A program made the position numbers and the translations under genes. A stretch of DNA of 64,000 nucleotides, taken from contig NZ_JAUPEC010000004.1 of NCBI RefSeq assembly GCF_030551755.1, positions 150,873-214,872 on the forward strand, written 5' to 3'. This DNA is from Pseudocolwellia sp. AS88. GTDB taxonomy: Bacteria; Pseudomonadota; Gammaproteobacteria; Enterobacterales; Alteromonadaceae. The stretch's first letter is position 1. Each line of letters starts with the position of its first letter. Positions 49,542-59,525 of the stretch are shown piece after piece. The notes beneath the pieces are model-generated. The model ran no database searches and was not told where the DNA came from. It worked only from the letters and a program-made list of their open reading frames with translations.

Positions 49542-49821
49542 TAACCTCAACTCGGGATAATGAATGTCATAACATTCAATAAAAAGAATTATTTATTAAT
49601 AAATTAAAGAACCATCAGAGTACTTTACATGTAATTTGATGACTCAATATTGATAGTTTGATGCCTAGCAAGGCGGATTTGTGTACCCAATAGCTGGCTA
49701 TTGGTAACGAATACCAGTTTTTTATTCCCGATAAAAACTAAATACCTACATCCATGTAGGCAACGATGTTAGGCTTAAAAATAGCTTATTGAGTAACTTT
49801 GCTTATCCCGAGCTGAGGTTA
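49542..49821. mobile_element. MITE-like repeat element (280 bp)
   Basis: TAACCTCA-ACTCGGGATAA (49542-49560) and the complement of 49803-49821 match at 18 of 19 positions, forming terminal inverted repeats. Internal palindromes are at 49687-49704 (CCAATAG-CTGG-CTATTGG) and 49745-49760 (CCTACAT-CC-ATGTAGG). It has no ORF. A closely related end sequence (CAACCTCAACTAGGGATAAG) lies at 26169. No transposase is visible in the window. Confidence 0.7.
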
Positions 49822-49845
49822 TTTAAAAAGCCAATACTTCAGGTA

Positions 49846-49872
49846 CAAAAAAGCTCACTATAAAGTGAGCTT
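49846..49872 (-). terminator. Terminator of the RsbQ-like/GGDEF operon
   Basis: AAGCTCACT (49851-49859) pairs with AGTGAGCTT (49864-49872). On the minus strand a T6 run follows the stem, 72 bases past the GGDEF gene. It stops the two-gene operon. Confidence 0.82.
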
Positions 49873-49944
49873 AATATTTTTATATTATCAGACTACAAAG
49901 AAAAGTATTACTATAGAGTTCAATATTAAAAAATAAACACGTTA

Positions 49945-50841
49945 TTAATATTGAGCCACCGTTGTTTTATTTCGACCTGTGTTTTTAGAAGAATATAGAG
50001 CGTCATCTGACAACTTCAGTAGTTCATCAGCACTTCTTTTTTCATCTTCATTACTAACGACTACGCCTATGCTAATAGTAATATAGATATCGTTTACACT
50101 TTCCTGTTTGACTTTTTTCCTTAAGCTTTCTGCTAGTTTATAAGCATCTTCTTCATTTATGTCAGACAGTAGTAATACGAACTCTTCGCCACCTACTCTT
50201 GCCACTATATCATTTGACCTTCGGTCTTCTTTTAATATATTAGCTAAGTGAATTAGGGCTTTATCACCCACTTGATGACCATGGGTATCATTAACTCGTT
50301 TAAAAAAGTCGATATCAATTGATAACAATGCAAAAGTAGATGGATTACGAGAAATATGATTAATAGCCCTCGTAATTTGTTTTTGTAGCTCGCGGCGATT
50401 CATTAACCCTGTTAATGGATCTGTTATTGCTAATTGATAAAGCTCTTTAGATTGCTCTTCAAGCTTCTCTTTCATCTTGATTAATTCACTGTGCAGCTTA
50501 TCTCTATTAGTACATTCATATATAGACCAATAAGATTTCCCGTCCTCTCCTATTCTAATATTTACAACGACAGGAATAACTTTTTTCTGTTGGTTAACCC
50601 AAGATAATTGAATTTCTTGTACTGCGGTTTCGATCAACAGAAGAGGATAAATATAGCTATCAATAAAAATATTTGATGCTTTACTAAAACACGAAGATAA
50701 AGACAAATTAGTCAATGTACTAACCGCCCGCCCGCTTAAGTTACCAATATAAGAGTTACAAAAAACTATCTCTCTTTCTTGGTTAACTATCATATGGCCG
50801 GAGCAAAAGTTATTAATATCTGTGACAACATTAGTCGCCAT
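49945..50841 (-). CDS. PAS-GGDEF diguanylate cyclase
   Basis: 298 residues. An N-terminal PAS-like domain (about 10-105) with a short coiled coil (112-138) leads to a GGDEF domain. The active-site signature GGEEF (217-221) is intact and the RSND inhibitory I-site (208-211) is five residues upstream, so it should make c-di-GMP and be feedback inhibited. DPLTGLMNRR and the DIDFFKRVND metal-binding segment are also normal. No membrane helix is present, so it is cytoplasmic. It lies only three bases after the RsbQ-type hydrolase, which it may receive its signal from. Confidence 0.93.
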   Translation of the reverse strand: MATNVVTDINNFCSGHMIVNQEREIVFCNSYIGNLSGRAVSTLTNLSLSSCFSKASNIFIDSYIYPLLLIETAVQEIQLSWVNQQKKVIPVVVNIRIGEDGKSYWSIYECTNRDKLHSELIKMKEKLEEQSKELYQLAITDPLTGLMNRRELQKQITRAINHISRNPSTFALLSIDIDFFKRVNDTHGHQVGDKALIHLANILKEDRRSNDIVARVGGEEFVLLLSDINEEDAYKLAESLRKKVKQESVNDIYITISIGVVVSNEDEKRSADELLKLSDDALYSSKNTGRNKTTVAQY

Positions 50842-50844
50842 AGA

Positions 50845-51645
50845 TTACTCAATAAACTTAAGAATAATTGGAGTAATATCTTGGTAATTGGTCATATGCA
50901 AACAATGACCTTCAGCTTTCACAATTTCAAGCTGACTATTTTTTATATTTTCAGCCATATACTGCCCTACTTTTGTGCTTGCTAACGAATCAGATGCGCT
51001 TTGTAAAATAAGGGAAGGACATTTAATGTCTTTAAGAATATGTCGATAGTCTGAAAAGAAAGTAGCTTTTGCGAAGTTTTTGGCTATTAATGGGTCTGTA
51101 CTACAAAAGCTTCCTGATAATTCAGCAATAAGTTCAGCTGATTGAGAACTCCCCATCACCAGTGGGGCTAAATAATTCGCCCAGCCAATATAGTTTTTAT
51201 CCATTAACTCAATTAACTCTTCTAAATCACTTCGTTCAAAACCGCCCTCGTACTGTGGTGGAACGTTTAAAAAGCAAGGTGATGGACAAACCATAATTAT
51301 TTTGCTGATTTTTTCAGGTATTTCTAATGAAGCAATAGAGGCAATAATAGAGCTAACTGAATGACCAATTATAGTAACATCAGTCAGTTGTAATTCTTCG
51401 ATAATATCAATGATATCTCTTGCGTAACCTTCTAATGAACTGTATTTCTCATTTGAATAGCCTGTTACTACTGAATTCCCAGAGCCAACATAATCAAAGA
51501 GTACAACTTGATAGTGTTTTTCTAATTCTGGCAGCAGAAATCGCCACATATTTTGATCACATCCGAACCCATGAGCCAGCAATAAGGTAGGAGCATCTTT
51601 TAAACCTGAAATTTTGATATTGTTTATTGTTTTTATATTCATCAT
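50845..51645 (-). CDS. RsbQ-type alpha/beta hydrolase
   Basis: 266 residues. It aligns with B. subtilis RsbQ over its whole length, including HGFGCDQNMW, LFDYVGSGNS, CPSPCFLNVPPQYEGGF, KNYIGWANYLAP, FCSTDPLIAKNFAKATFF and GHCLHM. The catalytic triad S96-D219-H247 has the same residue numbers as RsbQ. RsbQ acts in an energy-stress pathway with the PAS-containing phosphatase RsbP. Here the cotranscribed partner is a PAS-GGDEF protein, so the output would be c-di-GMP. The actual ligand of RsbQ proteins is not known with certainty. Confidence 0.9.
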   Translation of the reverse strand: MMNIKTINNIKISGLKDAPTLLLAHGFGCDQNMWRFLLPELEKHYQVVLFDYVGSGNSVVTGYSNEKYSSLEGYARDIIDIIEELQLTDVTIIGHSVSSIIASIASLEIPEKISKIIMVCPSPCFLNVPPQYEGGFERSDLEELIELMDKNYIGWANYLAPLVMGSSQSAELIAELSGSFCSTDPLIAKNFAKATFFSDYRHILKDIKCPSLILQSASDSLASTKVGQYMAENIKNSQLEIVKAEGHCLHMTNYQDITPIILKFIE

Positions 51646-51713
51646 ATCACCAGCTTTTTTTTAATAGTTCTTAGTATATATCAATGATTCAAAAATTTCT
51701 TAAACCACTTTTT

Positions 51714-52619
51714 TCATAAAAGCCTAGGTGTCATAAAATAAGCTTTTAAGAAATCGATAAGTAAACGTAGCTTTTTAGAGTCGGCGCCGCCAGGCGGAAA
51801 TACCCCATACACGTTTATATCTTTCATTTTGTAATCATCGAGTACAGAAACTAAAGTGCCTTGTTGAATTTTAGGCTTAGCATCGTACATAGGTATTCGT
51901 CCTAAGCCATGACCACCTTCCACAAATGCAGTTCGTGCGGCAGCATTGTTGGTGGTAATTGTGCCTTTCATTTCAACGCTAAAAGATCGTGAGCCTTTGG
52001 TTAACTCAAGCGTACCTGAGGTTAATTTATACACCACCCATTGATGTTTATTTAATTCACTAGGATGTTTTGGCACCCCAAACTTTTCGAAATACGATGG
52101 CGAGGCACAAAGACAAGTATCTAATGTCGATAACTTAACGGCTTGCAAACCTGAATCAGCCAAAGGTGCTCCCCTGATGGCTAAATCAATACCCTCTTTC
52201 ATTATATTTACCACTTCATCCGTTAACATCACATCAAGTTCAATTTTAGGATAAAGAGTACGAAACTCATTTAACGCAGGCACAATAGTTTGCAACCCAA
52301 CATTTACTGGACAAGTAATTTTTAATAAACCGACAGGTTCATGTTTTAAGTTTTCAATTTGTTGATTAGCAGCTGTCGCTTGTTCAGCAATAATTCGACA
52401 ATGCTGATAATAATCGCTGCCCGCTTCTGTTAAAGAAATTGTTCGAGTTGAACGGTTCAATAGCTTTATACCTAAATGCTCTTCAAGCTTTTTGATATGA
52501 TAACTAACCACAGCACGCGATAAACCTATACGTTTAGCTGCGCCACTTAAAGTGCCTTGCTCAATAACTTGGGCAAATACCACCATACTTTTTAACTGCT
52601 CGAATGAAATATTCAACAC
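51714..52619 (-). CDS. LysR-family regulator of the detoxification cluster (probable)
   Basis: 301 residues. The HTH (1-60) reads GTLSGAAKRIGLSRAVVSYHIKKLE, followed by a standard LysR effector domain (about 90-295). It lacks the OxyR cysteine pair, so a small-molecule effector is likely. It belongs to the CrgA/AaeR-like branch that regulates neighbouring reductases. A perfect palindrome lies in the gap to the divergent PfpI-type gene. Confidence 0.88.
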   Translation of the reverse strand: MLNISFEQLKSMVVFAQVIEQGTLSGAAKRIGLSRAVVSYHIKKLEEHLGIKLLNRSTRTISLTEAGSDYYQHCRIIAEQATAANQQIENLKHEPVGLLKITCPVNVGLQTIVPALNEFRTLYPKIELDVMLTDEVVNIMKEGIDLAIRGAPLADSGLQAVKLSTLDTCLCASPSYFEKFGVPKHPSELNKHQWVVYKLTSGTLELTKGSRSFSVEMKGTITTNNAAARTAFVEGGHGLGRIPMYDAKPKIQQGTLVSVLDDYKMKDINVYGVFPPGGADSKKLRLLIDFLKAYFMTPRLL

Positions 52620-52695
52620 TCACCTCATGCTTAACTACACTAAAGGCACAACAAGCTAATTCAACAACACGAACCTTATTATGCAAACAAAGCCA

Positions 52696-52716
52696 TTGTA
52701 TCATTTATTGATACAA
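52696..52716. promoter_or_regulatory. Palindromic operator candidate
   Basis: TTGTATCA (52696-52703) and TGATACAA (52709-52716) are perfect complements around five bases. The palindrome lies midway between the divergent LysR and PfpI-type genes and is the most likely binding site for the LysR protein. Confidence 0.65.
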
Positions 52717-52818
52717 AGTTAATCATATTAACTGCATTGTTAGCTTAAGCTTGCTTGTGTACACTTATCTCAGTTAGAAAATTACTTGTAAAACAACTTA
52801 ATAAATTAGGAGTTCAAA

Positions 52819-53508
52819 ATGAATACGAAGAAAGTATTAATGGTATTAACATCGCATGCTGATTTAGGTGATACAGGTGAGAAAACTGGTTTCTGGGTAG
52901 AAGAATTTGCCGCACCTTATTACGCATTTAAAGAAGCTGGGTTACAAATTACCTTAGCCTCTCCATTAGGTGGGCAAGCGCCAATTGACCCTAAAAGTGA
53001 ATTAGACGACTTTCAAACGCCAGCAACTGTAAAATATTATGCTGATTCTGAAACTCAAGCGTTAATCGCTAACACACATGTACTTGCAGAAGTGAATAGT
53101 GAAGACTTTGATGCCGTTTTCTATCCTGGCGGTCATGGACCTTTATGGGATTTAGCATCAAACAATAATTCTATTGAATTAATTGAAAACTTTCTTAAAG
53201 CCAATAAGCCAGTGGCAACAGTTTGTCATGCGACTGCCGCATTATTAAATGTTAAAGACAGTGCTGGTGAATATGCTGTTAAAGGTAAAGCAATTTCAGG
53301 TTTCACAAACAGTGAAGAAGAAGCCGTACAGCTTACCGATATCGTGCCATTTTTACTTGAAGATGAGTTAGTTAAACGTGGTGCTGACTATCAAAAAACT
53401 GATGACTGGCATGCTTTTGCAGTACAAGACGCATTATTTATTACTGGCCAAAACCCGGCAAGTTCAGTACTTGTAGCTGAAAAATTACTTAACCAGCTAA
53501 ATAAGTAG
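52819..53508 (+). CDS. DJ-1/PfpI-family protein
   Basis: 229 residues. The nucleophile Cys is in ATVCHATAALL (elbow), the conserved Glu in AAPYYAFKEAG or nearby, and the FYPGGHGPLWDLA segment is the type-1 glutamine-amidotransferase-like fold. Proteins of this group include glyoxalases and detoxifying hydrolases (Hsp31-like or class-I). GGAG at 52809-52812 precedes the ATG. It is the first gene of the cluster that continues with a YqhD-like dehydrogenase, Ohr and an MDR reductase, so detoxification of reactive aldehydes is the simplest reading. Confidence 0.88.
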   Translation: MNTKKVLMVLTSHADLGDTGEKTGFWVEEFAAPYYAFKEAGLQITLASPLGGQAPIDPKSELDDFQTPATVKYYADSETQALIANTHVLAEVNSEDFDAVFYPGGHGPLWDLASNNNSIELIENFLKANKPVATVCHATAALLNVKDSAGEYAVKGKAISGFTNSEEEAVQLTDIVPFLLEDELVKRGADYQKTDDWHAFAVQDALFITGQNPASSVLVAEKLLNQLNK

Positions 53509-53575
53509 TACTCAAACTGATGATCACAAGGTTTTTAGTAGCTATACCTTTAAATAGCTACACAATCTAGTTTCT

Positions 53576-53612
53576 AGCTAACTGGCATAGATCAGTTAGC
53601 TGTTTCCCCTTT
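53576..53612 (+). terminator. Hairpin between the PfpI-type and YqhD-like genes
   Basis: AGCTAACTG (53576-53584) pairs with CAGTTAGCT (53593-53601), with TTTCCCCTTTTATT following. A second hairpin (GTAGCTAT with ATAGCTAC) lies at 53538-53562. These may partially terminate the transcript after the first gene. Confidence 0.6.
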
Positions 53613-53631
53613 TATTGAGAGATTTTCCCTT

Positions 53632-54789
53632 ATGTTAAATTTTAGCTTTCAAAACCCAACAAAAATTCATTTTGGTGAAGATCAGATTCACCTTATCGCT
53701 AAAGAAATTCCAGCTGACGCAAAAGTATTATTAGTATACGGCGGCGGCTCAATTAAAAGTAACGGTGTTTATGATCAAGTAGTAGCAGCATTAGCTGATC
53801 ATACTTGGTTTGAATTTTCAGGTATCGAACCAAACCCTAAATACCAAACATTAATGAAATCATTAGAAATCATTGAAAAAGAAGACATTGATTACTTATT
53901 GGCTGTAGGTGGCGGTTCAGTAGTTGATGGCGCTAAATTTATCGCCGCAGCTGCATTATTTGAAGGTGGTGATCCTTGGGATATTCTAGCTAAGCAAACA
54001 CCTGTAGAAAAAGCATTACCACTTGGCGCAGTATTAACCTTACCAGCAACAGGTTCTGAAAGTAACGGCAACTCAGTTGTGACACGTGATGGTGATAAAT
54101 TACCATTTGCTAGCCCTTTGGTTCGTCCACAGTTTGCAGTATTGGATCCTAAAGTAACGTTATCATTATCTGATCGTCAAATTAGTAATGGTGTAATCGA
54201 TGCTTTTATTCATGTTATGGAACAATACTTAACTTACAGCGTGAATGGCAAAGTTCAAGACCGTTTCGCTGAAGGTTTACTTCAAACCTTAATTGAAGAA
54301 GGTCCTAAAGCGTTACAAGCTGAAACGAAAGATGACTTAGAAATACGTGCAAACATTATGTGGTCTGCAACGATGGCATTAAACGGTTTATTAGGTGCTG
54401 GTGTTCCACAAGATTGGTCTACACATATGATAGGTCATGAATTAACAGGTGGTTTTGGTATTGACCACGCACGTACATTATCAATTGTTTTACCTGCAGT
54501 AATGAAAATTAAACGCAAAGAAAAACACGGTAAATTAGTACAGTACGCAGAGCGTGTATGGCATTTAACAGATACTGACGAAGAAGTTAAAATCGATAAA
54601 GCTATCGAGTTAACTGAAGACTTCTTCAAACGTATGGATGTACCTGTACGATTATCTGAAATAGATATAACAAAAGATCAAATTGATGGTCTGATTGAGA
54701 GACTAGAACAACACGGAATGACTGAGCTTGGTGAACATAGCGACATTACATTAGATGTAAGTCGTAAAATTTTAGAAGAAGCACTTTAG
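53632..54789 (+). CDS. yqhD: Iron-containing alcohol dehydrogenase, YqhD-like
   Basis: 385 residues. This NADPH-dependent aldehyde reductase has the Rossmann segment VLLVYGGGSIKSNG, a long AVGGGSVVDGAKF loop, and the metal-binding region with DAFIHVMEQY and MIGHELTGGFGIDHARTLS, the Asp and His ligands of type III dehydrogenases. YqhD in E. coli reduces toxic short-chain aldehydes formed under oxidative stress. The 38-base gap to ohr and shared strand suggest an operon. Confidence 0.92.
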   Translation: MLNFSFQNPTKIHFGEDQIHLIAKEIPADAKVLLVYGGGSIKSNGVYDQVVAALADHTWFEFSGIEPNPKYQTLMKSLEIIEKEDIDYLLAVGGGSVVDGAKFIAAAALFEGGDPWDILAKQTPVEKALPLGAVLTLPATGSESNGNSVVTRDGDKLPFASPLVRPQFAVLDPKVTLSLSDRQISNGVIDAFIHVMEQYLTYSVNGKVQDRFAEGLLQTLIEEGPKALQAETKDDLEIRANIMWSATMALNGLLGAGVPQDWSTHMIGHELTGGFGIDHARTLSIVLPAVMKIKRKEKHGKLVQYAERVWHLTDTDEEVKIDKAIELTEDFFKRMDVPVRLSEIDITKDQIDGLIERLEQHGMTELGEHSDITLDVSRKILEEAL

Positions 54790-54826
54790 TCTATTTGCAT
54801 ACGATTTAAATGAAAGGAATATTAAA

Positions 54827-55255
54827 ATGAATAAACTTGATAACGTACTTTACACAGCAGAAGTTACAACAAATGGCGGTCGTGATGGGTCATCAAAATC
54901 AGATGATGGTCATTTAAATATCTCATTATCTACGCCTAAGTCATTAGGTGGTGCAGGTGGAGAGGGCACGAATCCAGAGCAATTATTTGCTGCTGGTTAC
55001 TCAGCTTGTTTTATTGGTGCTTTAAAAGTGGTAATGGGGCAAGAAAAGATTGCTTACCCTGAAGATGCTTACGTTAATGCAAAAGTTGCTATAGGCCCTA
55101 TCCCTAATGGTTTTGGTATAGCAGCCGAGTTAAATATTTTTTTAGGTGATATAGACAAAGCAACAGCTCAATCACTTGTTGAAAAAGCTCATGTTGTTTG
55201 TCCATACTCAAACGCAACCCGTGGAAATATCCAAGTTACTTTGAATGTTTTATAA
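54827..55255 (+). CDS. ohr: Organic hydroperoxide resistance protein Ohr
   Basis: 142 residues. The OsmC/Ohr fold carries the two redox Cys: C61 in GYSACFIGAL and C125 in VVCPYSNATRGN, with NPEQLFAAGYSACF and the final GNIQVTLNV. It reduces organic hydroperoxides with dihydrolipoamide-type thiols. GGAATATTAAA precedes the start. No OhrR regulator is beside it; the LysR at 51714 may do that job. The MDR reductase follows after 20 bases. Confidence 0.95.
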   Translation: MNKLDNVLYTAEVTTNGGRDGSSKSDDGHLNISLSTPKSLGGAGGEGTNPEQLFAAGYSACFIGALKVVMGQEKIAYPEDAYVNAKVAIGPIPNGFGIAAELNIFLGDIDKATAQSLVEKAHVVCPYSNATRGNIQVTLNVL

Positions 55256-55275
55256 ACGACTAATAGGAATTTATA

Positions 55276-56328
55276 ATGACAAAATTAACACAAACAACAG
55301 AAATTAATAGACAGATTGTTTTAGCGTCACGCCCTTTTGGCGCGCCAACTAACGAAAACTTTGAATTTGTACAAACAGAAAAACCAACGCCAAAAGCAGG
55401 CGAGATTTTATTACGTACTATTTATCTTTCTTTAGACCCTTACATGAGAGGACGCATGAGCGACGCTAAGTCTTATGCCGAACCTGTTGGGATCAACGAA
55501 GTAATGGTAGGCGGTAGTGTTTGTCGTGTTGAAGAATCAAACCACGCTGATTACCAAAAAGGTGATTGGGTTGTATCTTTTGGTGGATGGCAAGATTACA
55601 GCATCTCTGATGGCGTTGATTTACTTAAATTAGATAACAACTTAGCTAATCCGTCATACGCTTTAGGTGTTTTAGGCATGCCAGGTTTAACAGCTTATAT
55701 GGGGCTATTAGACATAGGTCAACCTAAAGCTGGTGAAACCGTTGTAGTTGCTGCTGCAACAGGTGCTGTTGGTAGCTTAGTAGGACAGATTGCTAAGATC
55801 AAAGGCTGTAAAGTTGTTGGTATCGCAGGTGGCGCTGAAAAGTGTCAATACGCTGTAGACACACTTGGGTTCGACGCATGTTTAGATCACTACTCAGACA
55901 ACCTTGCAGAACAACTTGCAAGCGCTTGTAACGACGGTATTGATGTATATTATGAAAATGTAGGTGGTAAAGTATTTGATGCTGTATTGCCATTACTTAA
56001 TACAAGTGCTCGCATTCCATTATGCGGACTTATTTCACAATACAACTCAACTGAATTACCTGAAGGCCCAGACAGAATGTTTGCCTTAATGGGGAATTTG
56101 TTAGTGAAACGTATCAAAATGCAGGGCTTTATTGTATTTGACGATTACGGACATCGCTACAACGAATTCAGCGAAGCTATGATGCAGTGGATTGTTGACG
56201 GTAAAATTAAATATAAAGAGCATTTAGTTGAGGGATTAGAAAGCGCTGTACCATCATTTATCGGACTACTTAAAGGTGAAAACTTTGGCAAGTTGGTCGT
56301 ACGTGTTGGTCCTGACAGCCTAAGCTAA
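55276..56328 (+). CDS. NADP-dependent MDR oxidoreductase (CurA/YncB-like)
   Basis: 350 residues. It resembles the zinc-independent leukotriene B4 12-hydroxydehydrogenase/CurA branch of the medium-chain dehydrogenases: SLDPYMRGRMSD, GMPGLTAYMGLLDIGQPKAGE followed by TVVVAAATGAVGS, and VYYENVGGKVFDAVLPLLN. Such enzymes reduce the double bond of alpha,beta-unsaturated ketones and aldehydes. Last gene of the cluster, followed by a strong terminator. Confidence 0.9.
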   Translation: MTKLTQTTEINRQIVLASRPFGAPTNENFEFVQTEKPTPKAGEILLRTIYLSLDPYMRGRMSDAKSYAEPVGINEVMVGGSVCRVEESNHADYQKGDWVVSFGGWQDYSISDGVDLLKLDNNLANPSYALGVLGMPGLTAYMGLLDIGQPKAGETVVVAAATGAVGSLVGQIAKIKGCKVVGIAGGAEKCQYAVDTLGFDACLDHYSDNLAEQLASACNDGIDVYYENVGGKVFDAVLPLLNTSARIPLCGLISQYNSTELPEGPDRMFALMGNLLVKRIKMQGFIVFDDYGHRYNEFSEAMMQWIVDGKIKYKEHLVEGLESAVPSFIGLLKGENFGKLVVRVGPDSLS

Positions 56329-56350
56329 ATTTGCATCATAAAAACATATA

Positions 56351-56385
56351 AAAACGGTGAGCCATAAGCTCACCGTTTTTTTTGT
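56351..56385. terminator. Terminator after the MDR gene
   Basis: ACGGTGAGC (56354-56362) pairs with GCTCACCGT (56368-56376) with a CATAA loop, followed by T7. AAAA precedes it, so the same hairpin can stop the convergent RND operon. Confidence 0.88.
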
Positions 56386-56411
56386 CTTTAATTTAGGTTT
56401 TGGCTATTTAG

Positions 56412-59400
56412 CTAAGCCTCAACATTTGCCTTTTTAGTTCTAAAAAGCTTAATAATTAAAACAAAAAACAATGGAGCAAAGTAAACCACTAATACTGTCG
56501 CTGCCAACATACCACCCATTACTGACGTACCAATAGCATTTCGAGCATTAGCGCCAGCACCCGTACTTATTACTAACGGCAGTACACCTAATATAAAAGC
56601 TAACGACGTCATAATAATTGGGCGTAAACGCATTTCACAAGCTTTGACAGTAGCATCAATCATATTAGTACCTTGGTCGTATAACGCTTTGGCAAACTCA
56701 ACAATTAATATTGCATTTTTAGCGGTAAGTCCGATGGTGGTTAAAACCCCTACTTGGAAATACACATCGTTTTCAAAGCCTCTCAAACTAATAGCCGCTA
56801 AAGCACCTAATACGCCAAGTGGAACCACTAAAATAATCGCAATTGGAATGCTCCAACTTTCATAAAGCGCAGCTAAACATAAGAACACCATAAGTAACGA
56901 TATCGCATATAGAATAGGTGCTTGGTTACCGGCTTCAAGCTCTTGGTATGACATACCTGTCCAGCTCACTTGCACATCATGAGATAATTCAGCAGCTAAT
57001 CTATCAATCTCAGCCATTGCATCACCCGTACTGTAACCAGACGCAGCTTCACCTAAAAGTTCTACAGCTGAGTTACCGTTGTAACGCATAAGTTGTGGAG
57101 AGCCTTTACCCCAATGTGATGAAGTAAATGCAGATAAAGGTACCATCTCATCTTTGTTGTTTCGTACAAACCAAAGCTCTAAATCTTCAGGCGTCATACG
57201 GTATTGCGCATCCGCTTGAATATATACTTTCTTAGAGCGACCTCTGTCGATAAAATCATTTACGTAAGATGAAGCCCAAGCAATAGATAACGAACTATTG
57301 ATGTCTGAAATTTCAATACCGAGTACTTTGGCTTTTTCATAATCAATATCAAGGAAAAACTGGGCGTTATCTTCCAAGCCATTTGCTCTTACATTCTGTA
57401 ATATTGGGCTTTGTCTAATTTGCTTTAATAGTTGATTACGTAACTCTATTAAACGTTCATGCCCTACATTACCAATATCTTGCAGATAAAAATCAAAACC
57501 AGAGGCTTGTCCTAATTCTCGAATAGGCGGACTGTTGAAAGCAAAAACTGATGCTTTTTTGTAAGTTGAAAAATGTTGCATAGCCCTTTGAGTTACTGAG
57601 TTAACATCAGTACCTGGTGCTGTTCTATCATCCCAATCTTTAAGACCTACAAATGCCATACCTGCATTTTGACCTCTACCTGAGAAGTTAAAACCTGCAA
57701 CAGTAAATACTCGTTCTACTGTGTCAGCTTCGTTTTCTTCAAAGTATTCTCTAATTTCTGACATTACCTCATTGGTTTCTCTTAATGTTGTACCTGTTGG
57801 TAGCTGCGCCATAACCATGAAATCACCTTGATCTTCACTCGGTAAGAATGAGCTAGGGATCGCATTATACAAATAAGCAGCACCACCAAATAACACAACA
57901 TAAATTAAAACAAAACGAACAGGACGAAGTAATACTCCGCCTACAGAGCCTTTATAATTAGCTAATAATTTGTCGAATAGTTTATTAAAAGTCGTAAAGA
58001 ATTTGTTTTTAGGTTTATCGTGAGTAGGCTTTAATAGCGTGGCACATAATACCGGTGTCAGTATTAACGCCACTAAGACTGACAACACCATGGCTGAAAC
58101 AATAGTTAATGAAAACTGTTTATAAATAACCCCTGTAGAGCCTGTCATAAATGCCATAGGAATAAATACAACCGCCAATACCATAGTAATACCCACTAAA
58201 GCACTGGTAATTTGTCCCATAGATTTGATCGTAGCATCAAGTGGCGAGAGCTTTTCTTCATGCATTATTCGCTCAACGTTTTCTACAACAACAATGGCGT
58301 CATCAACTAATAAACCGATCGCGAGTACCATACCAAACATGGTTAATGTGTTTATAGAAAAACCGAATACCGACATAATGGCGAAGGTACCTAACAAAAC
58401 AACAGGTACAGCAATAGTAGGAATTAAAGTAGCGCGGAAGTTTTGTAAGAACAATAACATAACAATAAAAACTAACACTATAGCTTCCAAAAGCGTGGTA
58501 ATAACTTCACTAATTGATAAACGAATAAATTCGTTATTATCAACAGCTTTAGCTAAAGTTAAACCCTCAGGAAAACCTTCAGACAATTGTGCAAGCTTTT
58601 CGTCTACTGCGATCTGTGTATCTAGAGAGTTTGCACCCGAAGCAAGTGTTACAGCAATACCTGACGCGCCATAGCCATTAAACTCAGGAATCACACTTGA
58701 GCTTTCGCTAGCTAATTCAACACGAGCAACATCTTCAAGTAAAACCTGCGAACCATCTTCATTCACTTTGACCAAAATGTTTTTAAATTCATCAACGCTT
58801 GTTAACAAACTTTGAGCGGTAATTGTTGCATTAATTAACTGAGTGTCTGTCGCTGGTGTTCCACCTAACTGGCCAACAGTTACTTGACTATTTTGCTCAG
58901 ATACCGCCGCAGAAATATCAACGGGTGTTAAGTTGTAGCTATTAAGTTTAGCTGGATCTAACCAAATACGCATCGCATAAGAAGGCCCGAAAATCGTTAC
59001 GCTACCTACACCATTAACTCGGCTAATCACATCTTTAAGACTAGAGTTAGCATAATCTTGAATATCAGCCGTCGTCATAGTGCCTTCAGGCGAGTACAAA
59101 ATAGTAACCGACATAAAGCCTGAACTACTTTTAGTTACTGATGTACCTAAGCTTTGCACCACACCAGGTAAACGGTTAGTAGCTTGTTGTAGGTTATTTT
59201 GAACTTGTACTTGTGCAATATCAGGATCAGTGTCTGCACTAAAGGTTAACGTAATAGACGCACTACCTGACGAATCACTGGTTGACGACATATAAAGTAA
59301 GTTATCTATACCCGTCATACTTTGTTCAATAACTTGCGTTACACTGTCTTCAATTGTTTTTGCTGAAGCACCAGGGTACGACGCAGAGATCTTAATCGCA

Positions 59401-59522
59401 GGTGGCGCTATTGTTGGGTATTGCGATATAGGTAAAGTAACAATAGAAAACACACCAGTTAGCATGATAACTATAGCTAGTACCCATGCAAAGATGGGTC
59501 TTTGAATAAAGAAGTTAGACAT
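56412..59522 (-). CDS. RND multidrug efflux permease (HAE1, AcrB-like)
   Basis: 1036 residues, close to the 1,049 of AcrB. Twelve hydrophobic helices are arranged around two large periplasmic loops. [20 protein letters not shown] starts TM1, the proton-relay aspartates are in [15 protein letters not shown], and the second half has a matching [18 protein letters not shown]. It exports drugs, dyes or detergents with proton antiport. The membrane-fusion gene sits upstream with a three-base gap. No tolC-like gene or dedicated repressor is adjacent. Confidence 0.95.
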   Translation of the reverse strand: MSNFFIQRPIFAWVLAIVIMLTGVFSIVTLPISQYPTIAPPAIKISASYPGASAKTIEDSVTQVIEQSMTGIDNLLYMSSTSDSSGSASITLTFSADTDPDIAQVQVQNNLQQATNRLPGVVQSLGTSVTKSSSGFMSVTILYSPEGTMTTADIQDYANSSLKDVISRVNGVGSVTIFGPSYAMRIWLDPAKLNSYNLTPVDISAAVSEQNSQVTVGQLGGTPATDTQLINATITAQSLLTSVDEFKNILVKVNEDGSQVLLEDVARVELASESSSVIPEFNGYGASGIAVTLASGANSLDTQIAVDEKLAQLSEGFPEGLTLAKAVDNNEFIRLSISEVITTLLEAIVLVFIVMLLFLQNFRATLIPTIAVPVVLLGTFAIMSVFGFSINTLTMFGMVLAIGLLVDDAIVVVENVERIMHEEKLSPLDATIKSMGQITSALVGITMVLAVVFIPMAFMTGSTGVIYKQFSLTIVSAMVLSVLVALILTPVLCATLLKPTHDKPKNKFFTTFNKLFDKLLANYKGSVGGVLLRPVRFVLIYVVLFGGAAYLYNAIPSSFLPSEDQGDFMVMAQLPTGTTLRETNEVMSEIREYFEENEADTVERVFTVAGFNFSGRGQNAGMAFVGLKDWDDRTAPGTDVNSVTQRAMQHFSTYKKASVFAFNSPPIRELGQASGFDFYLQDIGNVGHERLIELRNQLLKQIRQSPILQNVRANGLEDNAQFFLDIDYEKAKVLGIEISDINSSLSIAWASSYVNDFIDRGRSKKVYIQADAQYRMTPEDLELWFVRNNKDEMVPLSAFTSSHWGKGSPQLMRYNGNSAVELLGEAASGYSTGDAMAEIDRLAAELSHDVQVSWTGMSYQELEAGNQAPILYAISLLMVFLCLAALYESWSIPIAIILVVPLGVLGALAAISLRGFENDVYFQVGVLTTIGLTAKNAILIVEFAKALYDQGTNMIDATVKACEMRLRPIIMTSLAFILGVLPLVISTGAGANARNAIGTSVMGGMLAATVLVVYFAPLFFVLIIKLFRTKKANVEA

Positions 59523-59525
59523 AAA

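Larger units (their letters stand above)
49220..49944. other. Intergenic region with MITE-like element
   Basis: A 725-base gap between the two minus-strand operons, containing no coding sequence. It holds a 280-base element (49542-49821) described separately, and the terminator at 49846-49872. The left part (49220-49540) carries the promoter of the SulP operon, with no distinctive motif that I can name. Confidence 0.7.

Noticed and set aside
58225..58674. Plus-strand ORF of 149 codons inside the RND gene
   Set aside because: Antisense shadow with no domain or ribosome-binding support.
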